Shown here: one piece after another, positions 1 through 7,232 of the stretch | Position numbering within the stretch: position 1 is the stretch's first letter | Layout: the number at the start of each line of letters is the position of its first letter | NCBI RefSeq assembly: GCF_001465545.3 | Contig: NZ_CP013480.3 | Span: forward strand, 62,001-126,000 | Source of the DNA: Pandoraea norimbergensis | GTDB lineage: Bacteria > Pseudomonadota > Gammaproteobacteria > Burkholderiales > Burkholderiaceae | DNA: 64,000 bases | Direction: 5' to 3' | Translations under genes and position numbers: made by a program | The notes under the pieces: model-generated | What the model saw: the letters and a program-made list of their open reading frames with translations, nothing else | Databases searched by the model: none | What the model was told of the DNA's origin: nothing

Positions 1-195
1 TTCAAGAACAGCTCGCTGGCGATGGCTATCGGCGTGCACGAGTTGCTGTATCGCACGCGTCAGATCGATAACCTGACCTTCCGCACCTTCGACGTATTTC
101 TGGTGGCGACGATTCTGTATCTGATCGGCACGCTGGCCTTGATGGCGCTCTCCGAGCACTTTGCCAAGCGCCGTACGGCGCCGTCGGGAGTCTGA
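1..195 (+). CDS. Polar amino-acid ABC transporter permease, C-terminal fragment
   Basis: This is the last 64 residues of a gene that begins before the window; the frame is open from base 1 and stops with TGA at 193-195. The residues FKNSSLAMAIGVHELLYRTR followed by a hydrophobic segment (VFLVATILYLIGTLALMAL) are typical of the end of the GltJ/GltK/HisM-type inner-membrane permease family, where the coupling-helix region precedes the last membrane span. The next permease starts 4 bases after this stop and its Shine-Dalgarno lies inside this gene, so the two are translationally linked. The substrate cannot be read from this fragment. The sulfur-metabolism genes downstream suggest cystine, cysteine or another sulfur compound, which is only inference. 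Confidence 0.85.
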   Translation, partial: FKNSSLAMAIGVHELLYRTRQIDNLTFRTFDVFLVATILYLIGTLALMALSEHFAKRRTAPSGV

Positions 196-199
196 GGCC

Positions 200-892
200 A
201 TGTTCGAGATTCTTCACGACTATCTCGCGTTGTTCCTCGTCGGCAGCTGGCCCAACGGCCCGCTGGGCGGCGTGGCGGTCACGCTCATTCTCTCGGCGCT
301 GGGGCTGGTGATCTCGTTCCCGATTGCTGTGGCGATCGGCATGGGGCAAGTCTCGCCGTGGCGCTGGCTGCGCCGTGTGATCGGTGTGTGGACGCGCCTC
401 GTGCGCGGCATTCCGCTGCTGATGATCATCTTCTGGGCGTACTTCGCGGTGCCGTTGCTGGTGGGGGCCGAAGTCTCGGCGTTCACCACGGCGGTCTGCG
501 CCATCATCGTCTACGAGAGCGCTTTCCTGTCGCAAATCGTGCGTGCCGGTCTGGAAGGCCTGCCGCGCGGACAGATGGAAGCCGCACGCTCGAATGGACT
601 GTCGTGGCTGCAAAGCATGCGTTACGTGCAGTTGCCGCAGGCGCTTGCCAACATGCTGCCGTCGATCGTCAATCAGTTCGTGTCGATCATCAAGGCGACG
701 TCGCTGGCGTACGTCATCGGCGTGCCGGAACTGACGTACTCGGCCGCGCAGGTGAACACGATCACGCTGACCAAGCCGCTGCAAACGTTCCTCGTGCTCG
801 CAGCATTCTATTTCGTGGTGTGTTTCGCCATCTCGCGCTTCGCTGGCTGGCTGGAGCGTCGCATCGCCCGCCAGCGCGCGGGGTTGGCCTGA
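200..892 (+). CDS. Polar amino-acid ABC transporter permease (GltK-like)
   Basis: A 230-residue inner-membrane permease of the His/Glu/Gln/Arg/opine ABC transporter family. About five hydrophobic spans are visible (around residues 20-45, 55-75, 85-110, 150-175 and 195-215), and the EAA-type coupling loop reads [23 protein letters not shown] chose ATG 200 because GGGAG at 186-190 sits nine bases before it. An in-frame ATG at 161 would overlap the upstream gene by 35 bases and has no such site. It pairs with the upstream permease as a heterodimeric channel and with the ATPase starting at 945. Length is normal for the family. Substrate is unproven. Confidence 0.9.
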   Translation: MFEILHDYLALFLVGSWPNGPLGGVAVTLILSALGLVISFPIAVAIGMGQVSPWRWLRRVIGVWTRLVRGIPLLMIIFWAYFAVPLLVGAEVSAFTTAVCAIIVYESAFLSQIVRAGLEGLPRGQMEAARSNGLSWLQSMRYVQLPQALANMLPSIVNQFVSIIKATSLAYVIGVPELTYSAAQVNTITLTKPLQTFLVLAAFYFVVCFAISRFAGWLERRIARQRAGLA

Positions 893-944
893 GCCCATGA
901 AGCGTTCAAGTGAGCATTCAAGTATTCAGAAGGAGAACGCGGCC

Positions 945-1718
945 ATGACCATGCTCGCATTCGAGAATGTCCAGAAGTACTACGGTGAGCATCACGTGCT
1001 CAAGGGCATCGATGCCACCATCAACCGCGGCGAAGTCGTTGTCGTGTGCGGGCCGTCGGGCTCGGGCAAGTCGACGCTGATCCGCACGGTGACCCGGCTC
1101 GAAGCGATTCAGCAGGGACGCATCCTGTTCGAAGGCAAGGACGTGACGGCGCGCGACGTGAAGCTCAATCAGTTGCGTGCGCGCATCGGCTTTGTGTTCC
1201 AGAGCTTCAACCTGTTTCAGAACCTGTCAGTGCGGCAGAACCTGATTCTCGGCCCGACGAAGGTGCTCGGCATGTCGCGCGACGAAGCCACTGCGCAGGC
1301 CGAAGCGCTGCTCGCAAAGGTCGGGCTCGCGCACAAGATCGATGCGATGCCGGCCAACCTGTCCGGCGGGCAACAGCAGCGCGTGGCGATTGCGCGCGCG
1401 TTGGCCATGAAGCCGCCGCTCATGTTGTTTGACGAGCCGACGAGTGCGCTCGATCCGGAGATGGTGCAGGAAGTGCTGCAAGTCATGCGTGCCCTCGCCG
1501 ACGAAGGTCTGACGATGATGATCGTCACGCACGAGATGGGTTTTGCCCGTGACGTCTCGAGCCGCGTCTGGTTTATGGATCAGGGCGAATTGCTCGAAGA
1601 CTCGCCGCCGGCAGCGTTTTTCAGTCAGCCGAAACACGCGCGTGCGCAGCGCTTCCTGCAAGACGTGCTGCGTCCGCAACCGTTCGTGGGCGTGCCCCGC
1701 GACGCGGTACCGGCCTGA
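945..1718 (+). CDS. Amino-acid ABC transporter ATP-binding protein (GltL/GlnQ-like)
   Basis: A 257-residue ATPase subunit that powers the two permeases encoded just before it. Walker [10 protein letters not shown] lies at about residues 36-44, the signature [15 protein letters not shown] at about 139, Walker B LMLFDEP near 161, and the switch histidine in VTHEMGFA after that. All are intact, so it should hydrolyse ATP. The start is taken at ATG 945 because AGGAG at 931-935 is nine bases upstream; the frame is open back to 897, but those 16 residues look non-homologous. It is the third gene of the transporter operon. No solute-binding protein gene is visible in the window; it probably lies before base 1. 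Confidence 0.93.
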   Translation: MTMLAFENVQKYYGEHHVLKGIDATINRGEVVVVCGPSGSGKSTLIRTVTRLEAIQQGRILFEGKDVTARDVKLNQLRARIGFVFQSFNLFQNLSVRQNLILGPTKVLGMSRDEATAQAEALLAKVGLAHKIDAMPANLSGGQQQRVAIARALAMKPPLMLFDEPTSALDPEMVQEVLQVMRALADEGLTMMIVTHEMGFARDVSSRVWFMDQGELLEDSPPAAFFSQPKHARAQRFLQDVLRPQPFVGVPRDAVPA

Positions 1719-1812
1719 TACCCCATAACGATAAAACACACACGCGACACTGCCCCCAGTCAGATGTTTTCGGGCACATCCATAACAAAGCTTCACGGAG
1801 AACACCCTCACC

Positions 1813-2403
1813 ATGTCCACGCAAACTGAACAACGCCAGGCCGTCGTGGCCGATGCCATCGCCGCAATGAAGGCCGCTCTGGCCCCGGCGGGCGAGACGC
1901 GCCCGGCACTCGCTGCCGTGCTCGATCAGGTCAAATCGCTCGCCGCGCGCACCGCGCTGTGGAACGACGCCGACTTCCCGCCGCCGAACGACGGTGAACT
2001 GCAAGCGCGCTATCTGATTCACGAAGATGCCGACCGCACCTATGCGCTGTATCTGAACGTGATGCGCCCCGGCAAGAAGATCACGCCGCACAACCACACC
2101 ACGTGGGCGTGCATCGCGGCGGTCGACGGCACCGAATACAACTACGTGTATCGCCGCACCGACGACGGCGCGACGCCCGGCGTTGGCACGCTCGAAGTGA
2201 GCGACACCGTTGTGGTCGATCCGGGGCATGGCATTGCGCTGGCCTCGGAAGATATCCACGCCGTGGAGATCAAGGGCGAAGCCCCCATCCGCCACCTGCA
2301 CATGTACGGCCGCGCACTGGAGACGCTCACCGAGCGCATCACGTTCGATCTGGATAAAGGCACGTATCAGGTGATGGACATCGGCGTGAAGACACGTCGA
2401 TAA
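1813..2403 (+). CDS. Thiol dioxygenase-like cupin (cysteine dioxygenase family)
   Basis: A 196-residue cytoplasmic protein of the cysteine-dioxygenase-type cupin family, mononuclear iron enzymes that oxidise a thiol to a sulfinate using O2. The metal ligands are visible as H93 and H95 in PHNHTTW and H149 in EDIHAVEI, in the family's HxH...H spacing. The bacterial members use cysteine or 3-mercaptopropionate, and I cannot tell which applies here. CGGAGA upstream of ATG 1813 is an acceptable ribosome site. The 94 bases between the ABC ATPase and this gene may hold a separate promoter. The genes downstream encode a rhodanese and a C-S lyase, which supports a role in sulfur amino-acid breakdown. 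Confidence 0.8.
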   Translation: MSTQTEQRQAVVADAIAAMKAALAPAGETRPALAAVLDQVKSLAARTALWNDADFPPPNDGELQARYLIHEDADRTYALYLNVMRPGKKITPHNHTTWACIAAVDGTEYNYVYRRTDDGATPGVGTLEVSDTVVVDPGHGIALASEDIHAVEIKGEAPIRHLHMYGRALETLTERITFDLDKGTYQVMDIGVKTRR

Positions 2404-2438
2404 GCGCGTCGCTAAGCGCAAAAACTCACTGCTAAAAA

Positions 2439-2486
2439 CCGCCGCCTGCGTGGTGCGCTGAGCGCCTGACGCGGCACCGGCGGCGG
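2439..2486 (+). terminator. GC-rich hairpin after the dioxygenase gene
   Basis: CCGCCGCC at 2439-2446 pairs with GGCGGCGG at 2479-2486, with a second inner pairing GGTGC/GCACC. It has no clear T-run (CAATTC follows), so it may only slow transcription or stabilise the upstream message. The remaining 120 bases to the rhodanese gene show no clear promoter. Confidence 0.35.
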
Positions 2487-2611
2487 CAATTCCTGACGGC
2501 GCGAGCGAATCTCGCGCCCCCGCATCACATCGCCCTGACCGGCGGTGCGGGCTCGCTCATCCCTACGTTTCGGCAAACGCCGCGACGAACTTCGAAAACT
2601 GACGCTACGCT

Positions 2612-4231
2612 ATGACCTCGTTCACTCCTTCATTCGTGCCGGCCGCCCAGCTCAAGGACTGGCTGCACGACGGCGCCGAGATTGCCGTCTTCGACGTGCG
2701 CGAGCACGGCCAGTACGGCGAAGCCCACCTGTTCTACGGCGTGACGCTGCCCTACAGCCGCCTCGAACTCGATATTCCCCGTCTCGCCCCGCGCCGCGAT
2801 GCGCGCGTGGTGGTCTATGACACCGACGCCACGGTGGCCGTGCAGGCGGCAGCCCGTCTGGCGGCGCTCGGCTACACGAACGTGCATGTGCTGGAGCACG
2901 GCACCCAAGGCTGGCAACAGGCGGGTTACGCGCTGTTCGCCGGTGTGAACGTGCCGTCGAAGACGTTCGGCGAACTGGTGGAGTTGGCGTATCACACGCC
3001 GCGCGTGACCGCGCGTGAACTCGCCGCCATGCGCGAGCACGGCGACGAGGTCGTGATTCTCGATGGCCGCCCCGTCAACGAATATCTGAAGATGACGATT
3101 CCGTCGTCGATCTGCTGCCCGAACGGCGAGCTTGGCTACCGCATTCGCGAACTGGTACCGAATCCGCAAACGCCCATCGTGGTGAACTGCGCCGGGCGTA
3201 CCCGCAGCATCATCGGTGCGCAGACGCTCATCAATCTCGGCATTCCGAACCCGGTGATGGCGCTCGAGAACGGCACCCAAGGCTGGTATCTCGAAGACCT
3301 GCCGCTCGAACACGGCAGCACGCGCCGCTATCCGGACGCGGTAACGCCGTCGCACGTGGCGCAAATGCAGGAAGCCAGCGAGGCGCTGGCCGAGCGCTTC
3401 GCTGTGCCGGAAATTGACGCAGCGACGTTTGCCGAGTGGGCTGCCGACGCGTCGCGCTCGCTGTACCTGTGCGACGTGCGCACGCCGGAAGAATTTGCCG
3501 CCGGCACGTTGCCGGGCGCGCAGCACACGCCGGGCGGGCAGTTGATTCAGGCGACCGATCAGTACGTGGGTGTGCGTCACGCGCGCGTGGTGCTGTTCGA
3601 CAACGACGGCGTGCGTGCGCCGATCGTCGCAAGCTGGTTGCGTCAGCTGGGTCATGACGCCTGTGTGTTGCGCGACGGACTCGACAGCGGCGTATCGCTG
3701 GCCGCGACGACGCCCGCGTTCGACATCACGTTGCCGGAGATCGATGCCGCTGCGCTCGGCGCGTCGCTGGCTGACAACAGCGTCACCGTGATCGACGTGC
3801 GCCCCAGCATGAGCTACCGGCGTGAACATATTCCGGGGTCCCACTGGGCGATTCGTCCGCACCTGCCGCAGTTGCCGGCAGCGCATAATGTCGTGCTCGT
3901 GGCCGATGAGCGCGGCGTTGCCGAATTGTTCGTGGCCGACTGGCGTCGTGCTCATCCTGCCGACTCGCGCACGTTCTCGCTGCTGGCTGGCGGGTTCAAG
4001 GCGTGGACGGCGGCCGGTCAGCCGGGCGTGAGTACGCCCGACTTGCCGGTGGATGCCGAGTGCATCGACTACCTGTTCTTCGTGCACGACCGCCACGACG
4101 GTAACAAGGCGGCCGCACGTCAGTATCTGGCGTGGGAGACGGGCCTGCTCGCGCAACTCGACGAGCAGGAGCGCGGTGCTTTCCGCATTGGTGGCATCGG
4201 CAGCATCACTGCCCCTGACGCCGCGAAGTAA
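2612..4231 (+). CDS. Rhodanese-related sulfurtransferase with four rhodanese domains
   Basis: A 539-residue cytoplasmic protein made of four rhodanese-like domains, roughly residues 1-120, 125-240, 255-370 and 375-490, and a short C-terminal tail. Only domain two keeps the catalytic cysteine: C193 in VNCAGRTRS, which fits the CxxGxR active loop. The equivalent loops of the other three start with aspartate (YDTDATV, FDNDGV, ADERGV), so those domains are probably structural or bind a partner. Rhodaneses move sulfane sulfur from a donor to a thiol acceptor. It sits between the thiol dioxygenase and a C-S lyase, so it probably handles the persulfide sulfur released in cysteine or cystine breakdown. 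No strong ribosome site precedes ATG 2612. Confidence 0.85.
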   Translation: MTSFTPSFVPAAQLKDWLHDGAEIAVFDVREHGQYGEAHLFYGVTLPYSRLELDIPRLAPRRDARVVVYDTDATVAVQAAARLAALGYTNVHVLEHGTQGWQQAGYALFAGVNVPSKTFGELVELAYHTPRVTARELAAMREHGDEVVILDGRPVNEYLKMTIPSSICCPNGELGYRIRELVPNPQTPIVVNCAGRTRSIIGAQTLINLGIPNPVMALENGTQGWYLEDLPLEHGSTRRYPDAVTPSHVAQMQEASEALAERFAVPEIDAATFAEWAADASRSLYLCDVRTPEEFAAGTLPGAQHTPGGQLIQATDQYVGVRHARVVLFDNDGVRAPIVASWLRQLGHDACVLRDGLDSGVSLAATTPAFDITLPEIDAAALGASLADNSVTVIDVRPSMSYRREHIPGSHWAIRPHLPQLPAAHNVVLVADERGVAELFVADWRRAHPADSRTFSLLAGGFKAWTAAGQPGVSTPDLPVDAECIDYLFFVHDRHDGNKAAARQYLAWETGLLAQLDEQERGAFRIGGIGSITAPDAAK

Positions 4232-4308
4232 TTGCAGTGCCTGTGCGTGCGCGGCCCGGTCGCGCACGCGACGAATCCGACCTGCCGGTCATTGCCAACG
4301 CCCTGATC

Positions 4309-5496
4309 ATGTCCCGACAAACGCCCCCCCAACGCCTTGCCACCCGTCTTGTGAAGGGCGGCACGCACACCCCTGTCGTCGGCGGCCGTGCCGTCAATCC
4401 GCCCGTGGTGCGCGCGTCCACCGTGTTGTTCGATTCAATGGACGATCTGAACGATGCCCGCCGCCGTCGCAGCACCGAGCGCATGTTCACCTACGGGGCG
4501 CGCGGTAATCCGACAGGTTTCGCACTCGAAGACGTGGTGGCCGCGCTCGAAGGCGGCTATCGCACGCGCCTCTTCCCGACGGGGCTGGCCGCAATCTCGA
4601 TGGTGTTTCTCGCCTACGTGCGCCCCGGCGATCACGTGCTGATCGCCGATTGCGTGTATCAGCCGCTGCGCCATTTCGTCGAAACCTTCCTCAAGCCGTG
4701 GGGCGTGCACGTCACCTACTTCCGCGCGGATGGCAGCGACGTCGGCGAGCATATGACCGCCCGCACGAAGCTGGTGTACGTGGAAGCGCCGGGTTCGCTC
4801 GTCTATGAAATGTGCGACATCCCCGCGCTGGCCGACCTTGCTCACCGTCACGGTGCATTGCTTGTCGCTGACAACACTTGGGGATCAGGCGTGCAGTACC
4901 GACCGCTGATGCTGGGTGCCGACGTATCGGTGATGGCTGCGACGAAGTATCTGAGCGGGCACTCCGACGTGATGATGGGTACCGTCACCACCACCGAGGA
5001 GGTCTGGCAGACACTCTCGACGATGGCCGACGCGCAGGGCGTGGCAGTGAGCCCGGACGACGCCTATCTCGTGTTGCGCGGCACACGCACGCTGGCGGCG
5101 CGCTTGCAAATGCACGAGCGCCACGCGCTGGAAATCGCGCACTGGCTGGAAAGCCAGCCTGACGTGGCGCGTGTGTTCTGTCCGGCACTGCCCTCGCACC
5201 CCGGGCATGCCCTGTGGCAACGCGATTGTCTGGGCACTAATGGGCTGCTCTCGTTCGAGTTCGCGAACGCGACCGCCGCACAGGCAGACCGTTTTGTCGA
5301 TTCGCTGAGCCTGTTCGGTATCGGCGCGTCGTGGGGCGGCTTCGAGAGTCTTGCGACGGTGTCGAATGTTGCCGGGACGCGCACTTGTGAGGACTGGTCG
5401 ACGGCGGGGCCGATCGTCCGGCTGCACATCGGTCTGGAAGACCCGCAGGATCTGATGGACGATCTGGCCGCCGGATTCGCGCAAATGTCAGCGTAA
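4309..5496 (+). CDS. metC: Cystathionine beta-lyase-like PLP enzyme (Cys/Met metabolism family)
   Basis: A 395-residue PLP-dependent C-S lyase of the Cys/Met metabolism family. The cofactor lysine is K213 in MAATKYLSGHSDVMMG, and VADNTWGSG upstream carries the usual aspartate. The GASWGGFESL stretch near the end is typical of cystathionine beta-lyases, which split cystathionine or cystine to pyruvate, ammonia and a thiol or persulfide. I chose ATG 4309. The frame is open to a GTG at 4237, only five bases after the rhodanese stop, and translational coupling from there is possible, but the extra 24 residues look non-homologous. The second Cys/Met enzyme in this window is the fragment at the right edge. 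Confidence 0.85.
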   Translation: MSRQTPPQRLATRLVKGGTHTPVVGGRAVNPPVVRASTVLFDSMDDLNDARRRRSTERMFTYGARGNPTGFALEDVVAALEGGYRTRLFPTGLAAISMVFLAYVRPGDHVLIADCVYQPLRHFVETFLKPWGVHVTYFRADGSDVGEHMTARTKLVYVEAPGSLVYEMCDIPALADLAHRHGALLVADNTWGSGVQYRPLMLGADVSVMAATKYLSGHSDVMMGTVTTTEEVWQTLSTMADAQGVAVSPDDAYLVLRGTRTLAARLQMHERHALEIAHWLESQPDVARVFCPALPSHPGHALWQRDCLGTNGLLSFEFANATAAQADRFVDSLSLFGIGASWGGFESLATVSNVAGTRTCEDWSTAGPIVRLHIGLEDPQDLMDDLAAGFAQMSA

Positions 5497-5507
5497 CGCT
5501 GTTTTCC

Positions 5508-5831
5508 TCAGCCCTCGCCTCCGGTCATGCGTAACCCTGCAATGCCGAGAATCGCGAGGGCGAGGAAGCCCCCGCGAGACCACGTCAACGTTTCGCCGAA
5601 GACCATTACACCGATAACGACCAGACCGATCGTACCGATGCCCGTCCAGATGGCATACGCCGTGCCGACGGGCAGCGTCTTCAATGCCAGCGCCAGCAGA
5701 TAGATGCTGGCCAGCGCCGCAACCAACGCAATGACGCTGGGCGTGACGCGCGTCCAGCCGCTATTGAGCTTGAGTGCGATCCCCATCCCGATTTCGAGCG
5801 CGGCTGCCAGCAGTAGATATCCCCACGCCAT
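5508..5831 (-). CDS. sugE: Small multidrug resistance family exporter, SugE/Gdx type
   Basis: A 107-residue four-helix inner-membrane protein of the SMR family, which works as an antiparallel dimer using the proton gradient. The essential glutamate is E13 (AALEIG). The block ALKTLPVGTAYAIWTGIG is the SugE/Gdx hallmark and separates it from EmrE-type drug pumps; characterised Gdx members export guanidinium. ATG 5831 gives the normal family length; the frame is open further upstream, but that part is the GST gene in another frame. It starts 4 bases after the GST stop, so it is the second gene of that operon. I see no ykkC-type guanidine riboswitch; MarR-type operators lie before the GST gene instead. 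Confidence 0.88.
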   Translation of the reverse strand: MAWGYLLLAAALEIGMGIALKLNSGWTRVTPSVIALVAALASIYLLALALKTLPVGTAYAIWTGIGTIGLVVIGVMVFGETLTWSRGGFLALAILGIAGLRMTGGEG

Positions 5832-5835
5832 CGTG

Positions 5836-6477
5836 TTATTCCTCCTGCGCCACAGCCACACCGCGATTCGCGACGATGGCGGTTTGCACCGCGGGCCGAT
5901 CGGCAATCGTCGCGAGCCAGCGCTGCAAGTGCGGGAATGGAGCGATATCCAGATGCAGTTCCTCGTAGGTGCGCAGCCACGCAAATGCGGCGATATCGGC
6001 GATTGAATAGTCGTCGGTCGCGAGATAGGCGGACTGTGTGAGGCGCGCTTCGACCACGCCAAGCAGGCGCAGCGACTCCTTGCGATAGCGCTCGATGGCT
6101 TCGCGATTGTCTGTTTTCGCGCCGTGCAAAAACCACCACAACTGCCCGAGCATCGGTCCAATGCCACCGATCTGGAAATGGAGCCACTGCTGCACGGCGA
6201 GGTGCCCGGCCTCGGTGGCAGGCTGCAAAACCCCCGTTTTGTCCGCGAGATACGTGAGAATCGCGCCCGACTCGAAAACCGTCTGGTCGCGCTCGTGATC
6301 GACGATGACCGGAATCTTGCCGTTCGGATTCAGCCGCAAGAACTCGGGCTGCTTCTGCTCGCCTGCCGACAGATCGACATCGATCTGACGATAGGCCAGC
6401 CGGGCTTCATGCAGATACAGGCTGACCTTCAGCCCATTGGGGGTGTTTGCGGTGTACAGCGTTAGGGGGTGTGCCAT
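5836..6477 (-). CDS. Glutathione S-transferase family protein, YfcG/nu-class type
   Basis: A 213-residue cytosolic GST with an N-terminal thioredoxin-like domain and a helical C-terminal domain. NTPNGLKVSLYLHE near residue 10 is the nu-class TPNG motif in which a threonine/asparagine pair contacts the glutathione thiol or disulfide. NPNGKIPVIVD and ESGAILTYLAD are the glutathione-binding cis-proline and ES motifs. Related YfcG and YghU proteins act as disulfide-bond reductases rather than classic conjugating enzymes. First gene of a two-gene operon with the SMR exporter. The region before ATG 6477 carries two TTGCAA-type palindromes, the same as those before the neighbouring MarR gene, so MarR control is likely. 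Confidence 0.88.
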   Translation of the reverse strand: MAHPLTLYTANTPNGLKVSLYLHEARLAYRQIDVDLSAGEQKQPEFLRLNPNGKIPVIVDHERDQTVFESGAILTYLADKTGVLQPATEAGHLAVQQWLHFQIGGIGPMLGQLWWFLHGAKTDNREAIERYRKESLRLLGVVEARLTQSAYLATDDYSIADIAAFAWLRTYEELHLDIAPFPHLQRWLATIADRPAVQTAIVANRGVAVAQEE

Positions 6478-6532
6478 GACGTTCCTCTCGTGGGTGGTCG
6501 CCGAATGACTTCAGGATTGACTTCGCGTTAAG

Positions 6533-6563
6533 GATTGCAATTGCAATCGTTGCAATGGCAATC
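6533..6563. promoter_or_regulatory. Predicted MarR operators before the GST-SMR operon
   Basis: GATTGCAATTGCAATC at 6533-6548 is a perfect 16-bp palindrome. A degenerate copy, CGTTGCAATGGCAATC, follows directly at 6548-6563. They lie 56 bases before the GST start codon, where they could block its promoter. The same palindrome recurs at 7201-7216 beside the MarR start region, which identifies MarR as the likely binder. The rest of 6564-6672 shows no other signal. Confidence 0.7.
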
Positions 6564-6672
6564 CTATGCGGTTTCGTTTTGAACCGCAAGCGAGTCATCG
6601 GCGCGCACGCCCATCGGGCGACCGGGGAGATCGCGAGAAACGTCGATGGATGGCGATGGAGGCTTGTGGGCC

Positions 6673-7131
6673 CTAGCGTTTGCTGTCGGAGAGGAGTTCG
6701 AACGCGGCGGCACTGGCGCGGTCGAGCGCTTCGGCCGTCGGGCGTACGTCTTTCTCGCGGAACTGGCTCAGGAACAACTCTGCGACCGTGGACTGGTAGA
6801 CCTTCCACATCTTCTTGCGCAGGGTGCGGCCTTTGTCGGTGATGGTCGCGTAGGCGGCGCGGCCGTCTTCCGGCGAGCGCATCCGTGTGACTAGCCCCTC
6901 CTGCTCCAGCCGGTCGATCAGCCGCGTGAGGTTGTAGCGCTCGATCGCGAGCACGTCGGCCAATTCATGCATGCGGCGGGTGCCGTCCGGGCCGCTTTCC
7001 AGTCCCCAGAGCGTGTCGTACCACGCATAGGCCGGCAAGCCAGCGTCGGCCAGACGGCGCTCGATTTCGCGAATCATCGTGCGGTGCGCGCGCACAAAGG
7101 AAAACCACAGATCGGGGTCGGTTGAACTCAT
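6673..7131 (-). CDS. MarR family transcriptional regulator
   Basis: A 152-residue winged-helix regulator. The recognition region reads LADVLAIERYNLTRLIDRLEQEGLVTR (about residues 50-76), followed by the wing MRSPEDGRAAYATITDKG with the conserved D-R-A/R pattern, then a long dimerisation helix. MarR proteins are dimers that usually repress neighbouring genes until a phenolic or oxidising ligand binds. ATG 7131 is chosen since GAGGG lies just upstream; the longer open frame to 7197 would encode residues that are really the operator DNA. It is divergent from the E1-like gene at 7233 and lies between two operator clusters, so it probably controls itself, the E1 gene and the GST-SMR pair. Confidence 0.9.
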   Translation of the reverse strand: MSSTDPDLWFSFVRAHRTMIREIERRLADAGLPAYAWYDTLWGLESGPDGTRRMHELADVLAIERYNLTRLIDRLEQEGLVTRMRSPEDGRAAYATITDKGRTLRKKMWKVYQSTVAELFLSQFREKDVRPTAEALDRASAAAFELLSDSKR

Positions 7132-7156
7132 GAGGGCCCTCGTCAAATTCGAATGT

Positions 7157-7217
7157 GAGTTGCAGTTGCAATTGTACATGGCTAGAATGACCGCCAAGAC
7201 GATTGCAATTGCAACTC
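7157..7217. promoter_or_regulatory. Predicted MarR operators between marR and the E1-like gene
   Basis: GATTGCAATTGCAACT at 7201-7216 matches the perfect palindrome at 6533-6548 in 14 of 16 positions. A second cluster, AGTTGCAGTTGCAATTG at 7158-7174, has overlapping TTGCA half-sites. The two lie on opposite sides of the divergent promoter region (7132-7232), so one regulator could repress both directions. The right-hand site ends four bases before the AGGAGG ribosome site of the E1 gene. Confidence 0.7.
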
Positions 7218-7232
7218 ACAAGGAGGCATGTC

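Noticed and set aside
4237..4308. GTG 4237 as the start of the beta-lyase gene
   Set aside because: It would be close to the rhodanese stop, but the 24 extra residues are Arg/Ala-rich and do not resemble family N-termini. ATG 4309 is preferred, though not certain.
5497..6532. A ykkC-type guanidine riboswitch for the SugE exporter
   Set aside because: Leader and intergenic sequence show no conserved ykkC elements. MarR palindromes explain the control better.
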